Shown: in pieces, positions 34,027-42,166 of the stretch
Position numbering within the stretch: position 1 is the stretch's first letter
How the letters are laid out: every line of letters starts with the position of its first letter
From: JANOSH01 sp031415695
GTDB taxonomy: Bacteria; Actinomycetota; Acidimicrobiia; Acidimicrobiales; Ilumatobacteraceae
Reading direction: 5' to 3'
Assembly (NCBI GenBank): GCA_031415695.1
Contig: JANOSH010000061.1
Location: 1 to 64,000, forward strand
Length of the DNA: 64,000 nt
The notes under the pieces: model-generated
What the model was told of the DNA's origin: nothing
Database searches by the model: none
What the model saw: the letters and a program-made list of their open reading frames with translations, nothing else
Translations under genes and position numbers: made by a program

Positions 34027-34053
34027 GCCCGGCCTGGTGACCCCAGGCCGGGC
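34027..34053 (+). terminator. Hairpin between the WXG100 gene and the next gene
   Basis: GCCCGGCCTGG (34027-34037) and CCAGGCCGGGC (34043-34053) form a perfect 11-bp GC-rich stem with loop TGACC. It lies 17 nt after the WXG100 stop and 19 nt before the next ATG. It may act as a partial terminator or RNA stabiliser that raises WXG100 levels over the downstream genes. Confidence 0.6.
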
Positions 34054-34071
34054 GACAGCGAAGGACGAAAC

Positions 34072-35880
34072 ATGCCCACTATTAGCCTCAACATCGGCGA
34101 ACTCGAGTCGTTGCGACGCACGCTGCAGCAGCGCCGCGACGACCTTGGCGACGTACGCCAGCGGCTCGGGCAGACCCAACGAAACCTACGCCTCGCTTCT
34201 GGCGATCGGTCGGCTGTCAACGTTTCGAGTCGACTCGACGACGTGGCTCGGTTGCTCACACGGGCGCACCTGTCCCTCGACGACGAACAGCGCCGCGTTG
34301 CTGCCTTTCTGACCGCGATGATCGCTCTTGACGCTCGGCCACTCACCTCGCCGGCTCTAGCTCCGATTGGCCAATGGGCTGACCGTTTACGCACCGGCTG
34401 GGCGGCGGACACTCACCGCGACATCCGGTTCGATGCGGTTGCGGCGGGTTTGCGTGACGTGACGTTGACCACCGGTATCTTGGCGGTTGCCGATCTCCGC
34501 GTGCTTCGGCACTCGACGCAACGACGAGCGCTACCTCCCGAAGACCAGGCCACCTCGTTGACCTGTTGGGGAACGAGTCCTCCAGCGTCGAAACGGCCAG
34601 AAAGCACTACATTCTGGGACGGACCCGACGCGGTATTCAAAACGGTCACCAAAGGTCTGGAAGAAGTCGGCCAGCGAACCCTGAACGCTAGTGCCAAGGT
34701 TGCCGACAAGGTCGATCAACTAGCCGGGGTCGCGTGGGACGCAGGCAAGGACATCAAACTCGCCACCGAAAAACTTTTTGCCATCCTGGGCCACCGATGG
34801 GAGACCTCGCTAGGAAACCCCAACGCCACGGTCATGAGTAGGGACGAGGGTACCGCCGAACTTGAAGTCACTGTTCCACTGCCTTGGAAGGCCGATCTCG
34901 TACTCACGCCCAAGGTCAAGTACAGCCGAACCGTCTACGACGACGGCACCGTGGAACTCACCGTCAACGAGGAGTTCAAAGCCGCGTTGCAGGCCCAGTT
35001 GGAAGCCGAACTTGGTCCCGACAACAAGGCCGAGATCAGCGCTGCTGTTTCGGCAGCATTCGGCCGAGAACGCACGTTCCGAATTCAGCAAGGCTCACTG
35101 AGCGGTGTACCCAACGAGATGGCGTTTTTACAGCAAGACGTAACTCGCACGGCGCTGCAGATTCTGTCGAGTTCGGGGCTTTCCACAGCCGTTGTGTCTC
35201 GAGTCGCCCTTGCACAACTTCCACCCGCGCCGGAACCGACAGCGCATGGCTACTACGTGAAGCTCGGCGCCGAAGTCGGAGCCGGACTCACACTGGGCGG
35301 CGAAGGGCTCAAGGCCAGCGGCGACGCCTCGGTAGAACTTCGGTATGTAAAGGACAGCGCCGCCGACACCGCCAAGCTCACCATCAAGGCGTCGGTTGGC
35401 GGCGACGCCACCATCGTCAGCAACGCCGGAAACGTTTCGACGGCAGTCGAGGAATCACGATCGGTGAGCGTGATTCTCGATGAGCATGGGCGTGTCACAG
35501 CGCTCGAATACGAACGAGAGTCAACCATCGATGTATCTGGCGGCCGAGAAGCCGAGTTTGCAACACCTGCGGTGACGGGTGAGGTGGAAACGAACGTCGG
35601 CCACAAGGAGACAACGACGACTACCACGTCGATCGAGCTGACACCCGAACAACGCCAGCGCATCAACACCATGATGGGAGCCTCCGACACCTACCAGGAC
35701 CCTCGAAAAGCTTCTGGACTCGTAAAGGAGATCGCCAACATTGCCCGTCAGGGCGAGCGCACCACCACCGTTGAGCATTCGGCGTATTCGTACACATCCC
35801 AAAAGGCCGAGGTTGGAATCGACCAGGCGAAAATAACGCTCACCGGAGAGCAACGATTCAACTTCAAGGAAACACCGTGA
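34072..35880 (+). CDS. Long protein with helical N-terminus, candidate type VII effector
   Basis: A 602-residue protein. Residues 1-80 form two predicted long helices (ISLNIGELESLRRTLQQRRDD, RLDDVARLLTRAHLSLDDEQ) like the N-terminal part of LXG/ESX effector proteins. A mid-region around 210-245 is coiled-coil (AKVADKVDQLAGVAWDAGKD). The large C-terminal part is beta-rich with repeated short strands (ADLVLTPKVKYSRTVYDDGTVELTVN, GAEVGAGLTLGGEGLKASGDAS), resembling a barrel-like or amyloid-like domain. No enzyme motif is visible. I do not recognise the C-terminal domain. The gene overlaps its partner by 4 bp. Confidence 0.55.
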   Translation: MPTISLNIGELESLRRTLQQRRDDLGDVRQRLGQTQRNLRLASGDRSAVNVSSRLDDVARLLTRAHLSLDDEQRRVAAFLTAMIALDARPLTSPALAPIGQWADRLRTGWAADTHRDIRFDAVAAGLRDVTLTTGILAVADLRVLRHSTQRRALPPEDQATSLTCWGTSPPASKRPESTTFWDGPDAVFKTVTKGLEEVGQRTLNASAKVADKVDQLAGVAWDAGKDIKLATEKLFAILGHRWETSLGNPNATVMSRDEGTAELEVTVPLPWKADLVLTPKVKYSRTVYDDGTVELTVNEEFKAALQAQLEAELGPDNKAEISAAVSAAFGRERTFRIQQGSLSGVPNEMAFLQQDVTRTALQILSSSGLSTAVVSRVALAQLPPAPEPTAHGYYVKLGAEVGAGLTLGGEGLKASGDASVELRYVKDSAADTAKLTIKASVGGDATIVSNAGNVSTAVEESRSVSVILDEHGRVTALEYERESTIDVSGGREAEFATPAVTGEVETNVGHKETTTTTTSIELTPEQRQRINTMMGASDTYQDPRKASGLVKEIANIARQGERTTTVEHSAYSYTSQKAEVGIDQAKITLTGEQRFNFKETP

Positions 35881-36344
35881 CAAGCCACTCGACACAGGTC
35901 ATCACTCACCCGCTTTTCGAAGCAACCCTGCCACCAGGCTGGAAGGTCGACGAACTACGCATCGACGCCGGGTCAGGCCGTCTCGGCCGTTGTAGCGGCG
36001 ACCATCATTCGATGTTCGTCGAACGAGTGCTCGCCGGTTGGATACCCGTCAAAACGCTCATGGGTCAGGTGGCATTCGAAAGTAGGCGCACTCTCGATAG
36101 CTATGAGACCTCGGAGTCGACCGGCGTTGTCGTAGTCGGGGGTGGCGCCGCTCGTCAACGTGTTGCCACCACCACCGAAGGCGCCTCGTCGTACATCCTT
36201 CACGAGCGGTTCGTACAAGGTCTCGATGGTCACATGTGGTACCTGCGGGTGGCTGCGCTTAGCCACCAGTTCGACGCTCAACTCGCACAGTCGCTGCTCA
36301 ATGGCATCGCAGTTCGGTCCGCTCAGGAGGCTACCCATGTCTGA
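35877..36344 (+). CDS. Small protein coupled to the long effector candidate
   Basis: A 155-residue soluble protein: HPLFEATLPPGWKVDELRID at the N-terminus, HSMFVERVLAG, then SSYILHERFVQGLDGHMWYLRV and a final helix DAQLAQSLLNGIAV. The order of strands is like DcrB/DUF1795-type proteins found beside secretion effectors and as immunity or chaperone proteins. That comparison is weak. The GTG start overlaps the previous stop (GTGA), indicating strict co-translation with the 602-residue protein. A chaperone or immunity role is inferred from this coupling. Confidence 0.4.
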   Translation: MTSHSTQVITHPLFEATLPPGWKVDELRIDAGSGRLGRCSGDHHSMFVERVLAGWIPVKTLMGQVAFESRRTLDSYETSESTGVVVVGGGAARQRVATTTEGASSYILHERFVQGLDGHMWYLRVAALSHQFDAQLAQSLLNGIAVRSAQEATHV

Positions 36345-36768
36345 AACCATTCAGCACCCCGACATCCTCGATGGTCACCGACTTGGCCTCGAACAGTTAC
36401 GACGGCGCACCGCCGACTCGGTTGCCGCGATCAGGCAGAGCGTCCAGGCCACACATTGGCAAGGCAACACCGCCACGAAGGTACGGGCGTCACTCGCCGA
36501 CATTGAACGGCTCTTGAACGAATCACTCAACGACCTCGACCAGGCCATCGCTGAAATCCGGGCCCACTCCCGATGGACAATGGACCAACGCAACGAGTTG
36601 CTCTGGATCGAACATCGCGTCGAGCGATGGGTCACAGAATTCTGGGCGCTTCCACCCGAGCACCAGGAGCTATCGCTCATCAAGCCGAACCATCTGAGGT
36701 TGCCGGTGCGCTACAACACTGCCTGGCGAAACGTGTACCAACAGTTGTTGCACGCAGGAGTCGTGTAA
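36337..36768 (+). CDS. WXG-like helical protein
   Basis: A 143-residue all-helical protein. QSVQATHWQGNTATKVRASL contains Trp41-Gln-Gly43 between two helices, followed by IERLLNESLNDLDQAIAEI, the WXG100 arrangement with a C-terminal extension of about 60 residues (WIEHRVERWVTEFWALPPEHQ). No YxxxD motif is clear at its end. AGGAGG at 36325-36330 supports ATG 36337, which lies 8 bp inside the previous gene. It may pair with the other WXG-like proteins in this run. Confidence 0.55.
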   Translation: MSETIQHPDILDGHRLGLEQLRRRTADSVAAIRQSVQATHWQGNTATKVRASLADIERLLNESLNDLDQAIAEIRAHSRWTMDQRNELLWIEHRVERWVTEFWALPPEHQELSLIKPNHLRLPVRYNTAWRNVYQQLLHAGVV

Positions 36769-36771
36769 GCC

Positions 36772-37968
36772 TTGGCAACGGTAGCGGCCAACCTGCTTGA
36801 GTTACACGCGTTACACCAATCCATATGGAACCGAAGCAACGAACTTGGCATCACAGGCCGACGAATACATGAGCTACGAACCGGGATCAACCTCAACACC
36901 GACGACCCTACTGTTCGACCAACTCGCAGTCGTCTTGCAAAAGCAGCCGAGCGGCTTCGTCAAGCCCATGAGCAGCTTGAGGAGCAGCGGCGCGAGGCCG
37001 AACGTTTTGCTCGCGACCTTATGAGGGTCGACGCATCCAGTCTCATCACCGAACTCGCCGCGATGGCGAGTCCCACGTGGACTCCGTTGCCGCCCCTCGT
37101 CACACTTCGCGCACCCATCTACACGACATTCGGCCCCGACGGCACCTCGATCGTCGGCCAGATCTTCCACGACCTCAAGGCAAACCAGGTCACCTCCGGC
37201 CCGGCCGAAAACCACATGCGAATAATCGAGACCGACTCCAACCCCCCGCGGCTAATCATCGTTCTCGCCGGGGTACAGGATCTGTCGAGCGCCGTGACCA
37301 AAGGTGCCGATGGAATCAAACAGCTGTGGCCCATCGTGTTAACCGGCCCAGTCGGTGTCGGGGTCGGTGTCGCCGAGGTGGGTCGTCGAGTGGTCGATGA
37401 GGTAGTCAGTCGTCCTGGCGGCACGCCTCGCGACCTCAGCGTCGCAATTCCCCAGCACTTCGCCAACGGCGGCGATTATGTGCTGGCGGTACAACAACGA
37501 GTCACCGAGTACCTGCGCATGCGCGCTTTGAGTACCGGCACTGAGGCTGTTCTCATCGGGCATTCTCACGGCGCAATCACTGCAGTCGACCTCGCCGCTA
37601 GCTCGCAGTTTAACGGAGGACTGGTGCGGATTACCCACGTGATCGCGGCCGGAGCGGGGCAAGCCGGCGACCTCGACGAACCATTGGCTGGGACCTCGGT
37701 ATTAGCAGTTACCAACACGCAAGACGATGTGAGTGCGGTCATCTACGCCACCGACCTCAGCAAGGCCGACCGGTCGCGCTCGCACCAACTTCCAGCCGAC
37801 CGATTCGAGCATCGAGCTAACGGAGGCTCACTCGGACGCGGCCACGACACGCCGAACTATGTCAACGTCGTGCACAGCATGGACGGGCGATCCAAGGCGT
37901 TCATCGAGGGGGCTCTGCATGACCTCGGCGGAACAACCGCGCGCATCACCGATGTACCCCTCGTCTAG
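36772..37968 (+). CDS. Helical-N-terminus protein with lipase-like C-terminal domain
   Basis: A 398-residue protein. Residues 1-95 are helical (NLLELHALHQSIWNRSNELG, then AAERLRQAHEQLEEQRREAE), like the N-terminus of the protein at 34072-35880. The C-terminal domain is an alpha/beta-hydrolase: RLIIVLAGVQDL (residue 160), the nucleophile elbow LIGHSHGAI (Ser265), VLAVTNTQDDV (acid) and VVHSMDG (His). This is the architecture of a secreted toxin: an export/targeting domain joined to a lipase or esterase. The TTG start at 36772 is 3 bp after the previous stop. It is the last gene of the run. Confidence 0.55.
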   Translation: MATVAANLLELHALHQSIWNRSNELGITGRRIHELRTGINLNTDDPTVRPTRSRLAKAAERLRQAHEQLEEQRREAERFARDLMRVDASSLITELAAMASPTWTPLPPLVTLRAPIYTTFGPDGTSIVGQIFHDLKANQVTSGPAENHMRIIETDSNPPRLIIVLAGVQDLSSAVTKGADGIKQLWPIVLTGPVGVGVGVAEVGRRVVDEVVSRPGGTPRDLSVAIPQHFANGGDYVLAVQQRVTEYLRMRALSTGTEAVLIGHSHGAITAVDLAASSQFNGGLVRITHVIAAGAGQAGDLDEPLAGTSVLAVTNTQDDVSAVIYATDLSKADRSRSHQLPADRFEHRANGGSLGRGHDTPNYVNVVHSMDGRSKAFIEGALHDLGGTTARITDVPLV

Positions 37969-37987
37969 CTTGCCGACTGGCCATCTG

Positions 37988-38059
37988 CGGCCATATGCGC
38001 AACAGTTGCGGAAACGGCTGAGCCAGGGCCGGCCATATGCGCAACAGTTGCGGAAACGG
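37988..38059. repeat. Two 30-bp direct repeats with an internal dyad
   Basis: Two identical 30-bp copies (37988-38017 and 38030-38059), starting CGGCCATATGCGCAACA and ending GTTGCGGAAACGG, have a 42-bp period. Each contains CGCAAC-A-GTTGCG, a 6-bp dyad around one base. They sit between convergent genes (stops at 37968 and 38066). This may be a REP-like element, a paired terminator or a protein-binding site. Confidence 0.7.
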
Positions 38060-38065
38060 GCTGGG

Positions 38066-38854
38066 CTAGCCGAATGCTGCGGGCAGATACGACACCAACA
38101 CGGCCGTGAGTTCGTCGAGGGTCGCAGGTCGAAGTTCGAGTGTTGGCGGATCAGCCGACGGTTGAATCTCGGCGAGTTCGCTGCGCCAATTGCCTGCGAT
38201 GCCACAGTCAATCCACGACAGGCTTCCGCCATAGAGTCGCCCAGGATTGGGTCGATGAACGGCAGTGATGGTCACGGATCGCCGCCGTTGCGATAGCGCG
38301 GCGGCCAAGGATGCCGCAGCCGACGGCGGTGCCCCGGCCGACATCAGGTAATCGGTACATTCATGTTCGTCAACTTCGGCGAGCGCTGCTGAGTGCTCAA
38401 CCTGAGCCGCCGTTATCTGCACAACCACATCGGTCGGCGCCAAAGCGGGACGAAGGTCGGTGATGCGATAGACACGACGAACAAGCTCGCGGGTCATGTA
38501 CGGCGTGAACCGGTACACCGACGGAGCGAGGAGGGCGACCTGGACGCCAAGGTCCTCGTCACACAAGAGAAACGTAGTGTCAACAACACCATGATCATCT
38601 ACCTCGACTGACAACATGAGCATCGGCGTTGCAGCCAGGTCAATGACCGATCGAACGGCATGATGAATGACATTCTCGGCGGTGAGGATGTGTCGCGCTG
38701 TCAGAGCGGCGCAGGCATTCGCCTCGAGGCGCTCGACAATTGACGGTGGCAGTTCCATGTCGTCGGCGACCACACCAATCGGCATCGCGATATTCATGAC
38801 ACGCGTAACGATACGGAGCTCGTCGTAGGTGAAGTCAATCGACGTCTCGCTCAT
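38066..38854 (-). CDS. EspG-like ESX secretion-associated protein
   Basis: A 262-residue protein whose N-terminal DFTYDELRIVTRVMNIAMPIGVVAD and ALTARHIL segments, the AVRSVIDLAATPMLMLSVEVDD strand block, and the following LLAPSVYRFTPY and VYRITDLRPALAP resemble EspG family chaperones. EspG proteins bind ESX PE/PPE-type substrates in the cytoplasm. The similarity is by pattern only. ATG 38854 is preferred over the GTG at 38860. The gene faces the WXG/effector run and would be its secretion chaperone if the reading is right. Confidence 0.5.
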   Translation of the reverse strand: MSETSIDFTYDELRIVTRVMNIAMPIGVVADDMELPPSIVERLEANACAALTARHILTAENVIHHAVRSVIDLAATPMLMLSVEVDDHGVVDTTFLLCDEDLGVQVALLAPSVYRFTPYMTRELVRRVYRITDLRPALAPTDVVVQITAAQVEHSAALAEVDEHECTDYLMSAGAPPSAAASLAAALSQRRRSVTITAVHRPNPGRLYGGSLSWIDCGIAGNWRSELAEIQPSADPPTLELRPATLDELTAVLVSYLPAAFG

Positions 38855-38899
38855 ACGCACGTGAGGCTATGGCTCGCCGAGATGCCGATGTTTCGGCGG

Positions 38900-40096
38900 T
38901 CAGACCTGTTCGATGCGGGTGCTTACTCCCACGGCAACCACAAGCAAGGCTATGACCAGGATGATTGGCAAGGTACGACCGTTCGACGCATCGGCCACGA
39001 ACCCGGCCGCCGGTGGACCAACAAGGCCCCCGAGCCCAAAGGCCAGAAACATCGTGCCCATACGCGCTCCCAAATTCGCAACGCCGAACCGGCGCACAAG
39101 TATCTCCGGAGACATGGCGACGAAGCCACCATACGACACACCAAGTACGACCACAAACACTACGAGAAGCACGTAGGCGCTACCAGCAACCAGCCAGATC
39201 ACGTACGCCAATGACTGCAGCACAAGGGTTCCTTGGAACATACGCACGGCCCCTACCCGAGTGGTGAGCGACGTCAAACCGAGTCGGCCCACGATGCTCG
39301 ACAGGCCAATGATCGCAACTAGCCGTGATGCTGCCGCCGCGGACACTCCCTCGTCCTTTGCGAACGGAACGATGAACCCGAAAGCTATGTACAACCCAAT
39401 TGACATCAAGAGACTCGACAGAAATAAGGCGCCGAAGAATCGGTCGGCCAGCATGGTGCGCGAGAGGATTAGGGATGCGGCGACACCATCGCCTTCCCCC
39501 GTTGCTCGCAACTTGGCTCCGCCGGTAGCCGTCGCTACGGCAGGTACCGCGAGAGCAAACGCGACTGCTGCGATAGCGGCCAACACCACGTACGCAGTGC
39601 GCCAGCCGTGCCGTTCGATGATGGATGCCGACATCGGCACGAGGATGAGAGTGCCCAAGCCATTACCCGTGGCGGTAACGCCGAGCGCCATGGCGCGACG
39701 GCGCACGAACATGCGACCAACGACTGCGGTGAGGGGCGCGGTGAAAATGCCGCTGCCCAAGCCGACACCGACACCGTACGTGACGTACCCCAGGGCGAGA
39801 TGCTGCACTCTCGAGGTGAGAAGTAGGCCGACCACCATCAAGGTGCCGCCAATAGCCAGCAACCGGTGTGCTCCGACGCGGTCCGAAATCGGACCCGAAA
39901 TCACACCAAAGCCAAAGAAGAACAGCAGCGTCACGCCGAAAATAACTGCGGTGGCGCCGCGTTCAGCACCGAACTCGTCGGCCATCGAATCGAAGAAGGT
40001 GCCGAAGGTATAGGCAATTCCGAACGCAACCCCGTTGGCCAACGCTACTGCCACCGTGGCGACCCAGGCCCGACCGCTATCGACGTCGACGCTCAC
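38900..40096 (-). CDS. MFS transporter coupled to a phospholipase-D-like gene
   Basis: A 398-residue polytopic membrane protein with about 12 helices; VISGPISDRVGAHRLL is the loop 2-3 motif, with GLTSLTTRVGAVRMF in the second half. The order matches the monocarboxylate/oxalate-formate branch of the MFS. The frame opens at 40171, but GTG 40096 overlaps the preceding gene's TGA (GTGA), which is a good start for coupled translation. The substrate is unknown. It is the second gene of a two-gene operon with 40093-41760. Confidence 0.8.
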   Translation of the reverse strand: MSVDVDSGRAWVATVAVALANGVAFGIAYTFGTFFDSMADEFGAERGATAVIFGVTLLFFFGFGVISGPISDRVGAHRLLAIGGTLMVVGLLLTSRVQHLALGYVTYGVGVGLGSGIFTAPLTAVVGRMFVRRRAMALGVTATGNGLGTLILVPMSASIIERHGWRTAYVVLAAIAAVAFALAVPAVATATGGAKLRATGEGDGVAASLILSRTMLADRFFGALFLSSLLMSIGLYIAFGFIVPFAKDEGVSAAAASRLVAIIGLSSIVGRLGLTSLTTRVGAVRMFQGTLVLQSLAYVIWLVAGSAYVLLVVFVVVLGVSYGGFVAMSPEILVRRFGVANLGARMGTMFLAFGLGGLVGPPAAGFVADASNGRTLPIILVIALLVVAVGVSTRIEQV

Positions 40097-41760
40097 AGAT
40101 TGTCGGTTCCGGCGACAAGCTGTCGAAGATGCGTACGCCACGAGTCGGCTTCGAAATATCTCGTCGCCCATGAATCATCCTCGGTGAGGAAGGCCCATGT
40201 CGGATCGTCGTCAGGTTCGGCGTCTTGTAAGTACCGGCGGGCAGCGAGATGGATGAAGATCCGGTAGTACTCGGTCAGGTAAATGTCGCCAACCCGCTCA
40301 TCGCCCACGACGACCAGCGTGTTCTCCTCGTTGGCAGAGGTGGAGTTGCCCGAGTAGTTGGCCGACCCGGTGAGGAGCGTGGGGCGAAGCGTGAACGGAT
40401 CGACCAGTACGATCTTGGTGTGCACGTACCGCACGTGGGTGTTGAAGCCGGTGAGGTGCTCGGCGGCCCACTGCGCGATGGGCGAGTTGAGCTTCGCCCC
40501 GGTGGCCAGCCTGACATCATCATCCACGAGCGGGATCTGCGGCTGGTTCGCAGATGGGGCCTTGTCGAGCAGCACGTTGCGAATAACGGGTCGCTGGCGC
40601 GTGAGCGCAGGAAAGAACACCGGGTTGAGGCCAAACGCTCCAGTGATGTGGGCGCTTGACGTTGATGAGTCGAAAATCCTCCCGTACCAAGCGAGCACAT
40701 CGTCATTGTGTCGGGGCGATAACACAGCCGAAATCGATGCACTCGGCATCACAGTCGTATCGACTGGATTGTTCGTCGCCAGCCACGTTCGCAATGCAGC
40801 CGTGGTCATGGCGTCGTTGGCCATCACGGTCCAGTACGCAAGGAAGGCGGCGGCCACACCGTTGTCGGTGACAGTATGGCCCACATTGCTGTGGCCGAAC
40901 ACCCCGCCTTGGGTCAGGTTGGTGGACCCGGTCCAGACAGCCTGGGGCACGCCGAGGTGGGTAAGAACCACAAACTTGTTGTGCTGCAGTGCCGACTTGT
41001 TAGGTGCCGTGCGCCAGGTGACGAGCTGGTCGATGCCGGCGGCGTCAACTGCTGCGCGTGCCTGGGCGGCAGTTCGGTCATTGTCCTGGGTTCCGCTGTC
41101 TTTGTCGCGTCCGTGAATCACCAACCGGACATCGGCACCAGTCGCAGCTGCGTCAGCAAAGGCCCGCGCACCACGTGCCCAGGTGAACTCGTAAAACGCG
41201 CCTCTGACTGCCCAGCCTGGGCCGTTAGCGCGACCGACAAAGTTCACAAAGGCGGTGTCGAGGTCTCGTGCCAGCCACGCCAAGGCTTCGGTGTCGGTGT
41301 CATCGAGCGGTCGATCTTGGCCGAAGTGTTTCTCAAACGCCTGTGATGCAGCGGCGCCCCGGTTGAACCAGATGCCGTGTCGGCCATCGTCGTTGCGTTC
41401 GGTGGTGACATCGAGCGTGACTCGGTGCATGACGCGTAACGCGTTGGGCGCCCCGTTGAGCGCCAGAACTCGGTAGGCGTAGGTGCGGCCGGGAATAGCG
41501 CTGTAGTCAGCCCACTGAAAGCTTTGCACCGGGTGAACGCGTGAGGGATAGTCCTCGCCACGAACGGGCTGAGGAACGATTGACTTGAAAACCTTCATAC
41601 CTCGAAGCCAGCGAGTCGTTCCGTCACTGCGATCGGTGCGGTGGATAGCGAAACCGAGACATCCCGAGGAGGGGTCGGCGAGGTCGAAACCAAGCAGCAC
41701 CGTGTTAGTCCCAGCAATGGCCCGGACGGTAAGCCCCTTTGATCGACGCTTTGTCTTCAC
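40093..41760 (-). CDS. Phospholipase-D-like family protein
   Basis: A 555-residue protein with two PLD repeats. The N-terminal 130 residues look like a fibronectin-type domain (TYAYRVLALNG). The first catalytic repeat has HNKFVVLT, then WTGSTNLTQGG; the expected final Asp of HxKxxxxD is Thr. The second has HTKIVLVD, then LLTGSANYSGNS, a complete HKD. PLD enzymes cleave phosphodiesters in lipids or nucleic acids using a His from each repeat. No signal peptide is seen. GTG at 41760 is the start. It is coupled to the MFS gene, which is unusual. Confidence 0.8.
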   Translation of the reverse strand: MKTKRRSKGLTVRAIAGTNTVLLGFDLADPSSGCLGFAIHRTDRSDGTTRWLRGMKVFKSIVPQPVRGEDYPSRVHPVQSFQWADYSAIPGRTYAYRVLALNGAPNALRVMHRVTLDVTTERNDDGRHGIWFNRGAAASQAFEKHFGQDRPLDDTDTEALAWLARDLDTAFVNFVGRANGPGWAVRGAFYEFTWARGARAFADAAATGADVRLVIHGRDKDSGTQDNDRTAAQARAAVDAAGIDQLVTWRTAPNKSALQHNKFVVLTHLGVPQAVWTGSTNLTQGGVFGHSNVGHTVTDNGVAAAFLAYWTVMANDAMTTAALRTWLATNNPVDTTVMPSASISAVLSPRHNDDVLAWYGRIFDSSTSSAHITGAFGLNPVFFPALTRQRPVIRNVLLDKAPSANQPQIPLVDDDVRLATGAKLNSPIAQWAAEHLTGFNTHVRYVHTKIVLVDPFTLRPTLLTGSANYSGNSTSANEENTLVVVGDERVGDIYLTEYYRIFIHLAARRYLQDAEPDDDPTWAFLTEDDSWATRYFEADSWRTHLRQLVAGTDNL

Positions 41761-41829
41761 TGGACTACTCCCGGCCTCGGCCGCCTTGTCCCGACACTAA
41801 CCCGCACAGCAGTCGTGGCGGCAGTTGGA

Positions 41830-42078
41830 CTAGCCGAAGGGTCCAATGTCGAACACTCGGTCGCTGAAACAGACGGGGCACTCGTTCACGCCACAGCGCT
41901 TGCAGATCAACGCACCGCAGTTGCGGCATCCCATAAGGATCAGAATCGCCGGATTTCGCGGCGAGTCTCGACACTCAGGGCAAGCCGCTGCAGGGCCTGT
42001 CCGGACTCGCCGTTCGACAATTCGCACCCTAGAGTGTTGACTAGACCGCAAGAAGTGTTCAATTTTGACTAAATCCAT
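41830..42078 (-). CDS. Small cysteine-rich (zinc-ribbon-like) protein
   Basis: The 82-residue frame has three close cysteine groups: CPEC at about residues 33-36, then CRNC, CKRC and CPVC between 51 and 70. This spacing suggests two zinc-binding knuckles, as in small zinc ribbons. No other motif was recognised. The start ATG 42078 has no strong ribosome-binding site. It is divergent from an alpha/beta hydrolase gene. Translation is plausible but not certain. Confidence 0.45.
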   Translation of the reverse strand: MDLVKIEHFLRSSQHSRVRIVERRVRTGPAAACPECRDSPRNPAILILMGCRNCGALICKRCGVNECPVCFSDRVFDIGPFG

Positions 42079-42166
42079 AGGAATCTGCCAACCGTACCAG
42101 GAAACTCTGAATGATCAGTCTGACTTACAACGGCGTGAAACCTGCAGATCTGACAGGCTTGAATCG

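Noticed and set aside
37988..38059. CRISPR array
   Set aside because: Only two repeat copies with a 12-bp gap and no cas gene nearby.
41765..41974. A 69-residue frame overlapping the small Cys-rich gene
   Set aside because: The frame at 41830-42078 has ordered Cys pairs; this one looks like its shadow.
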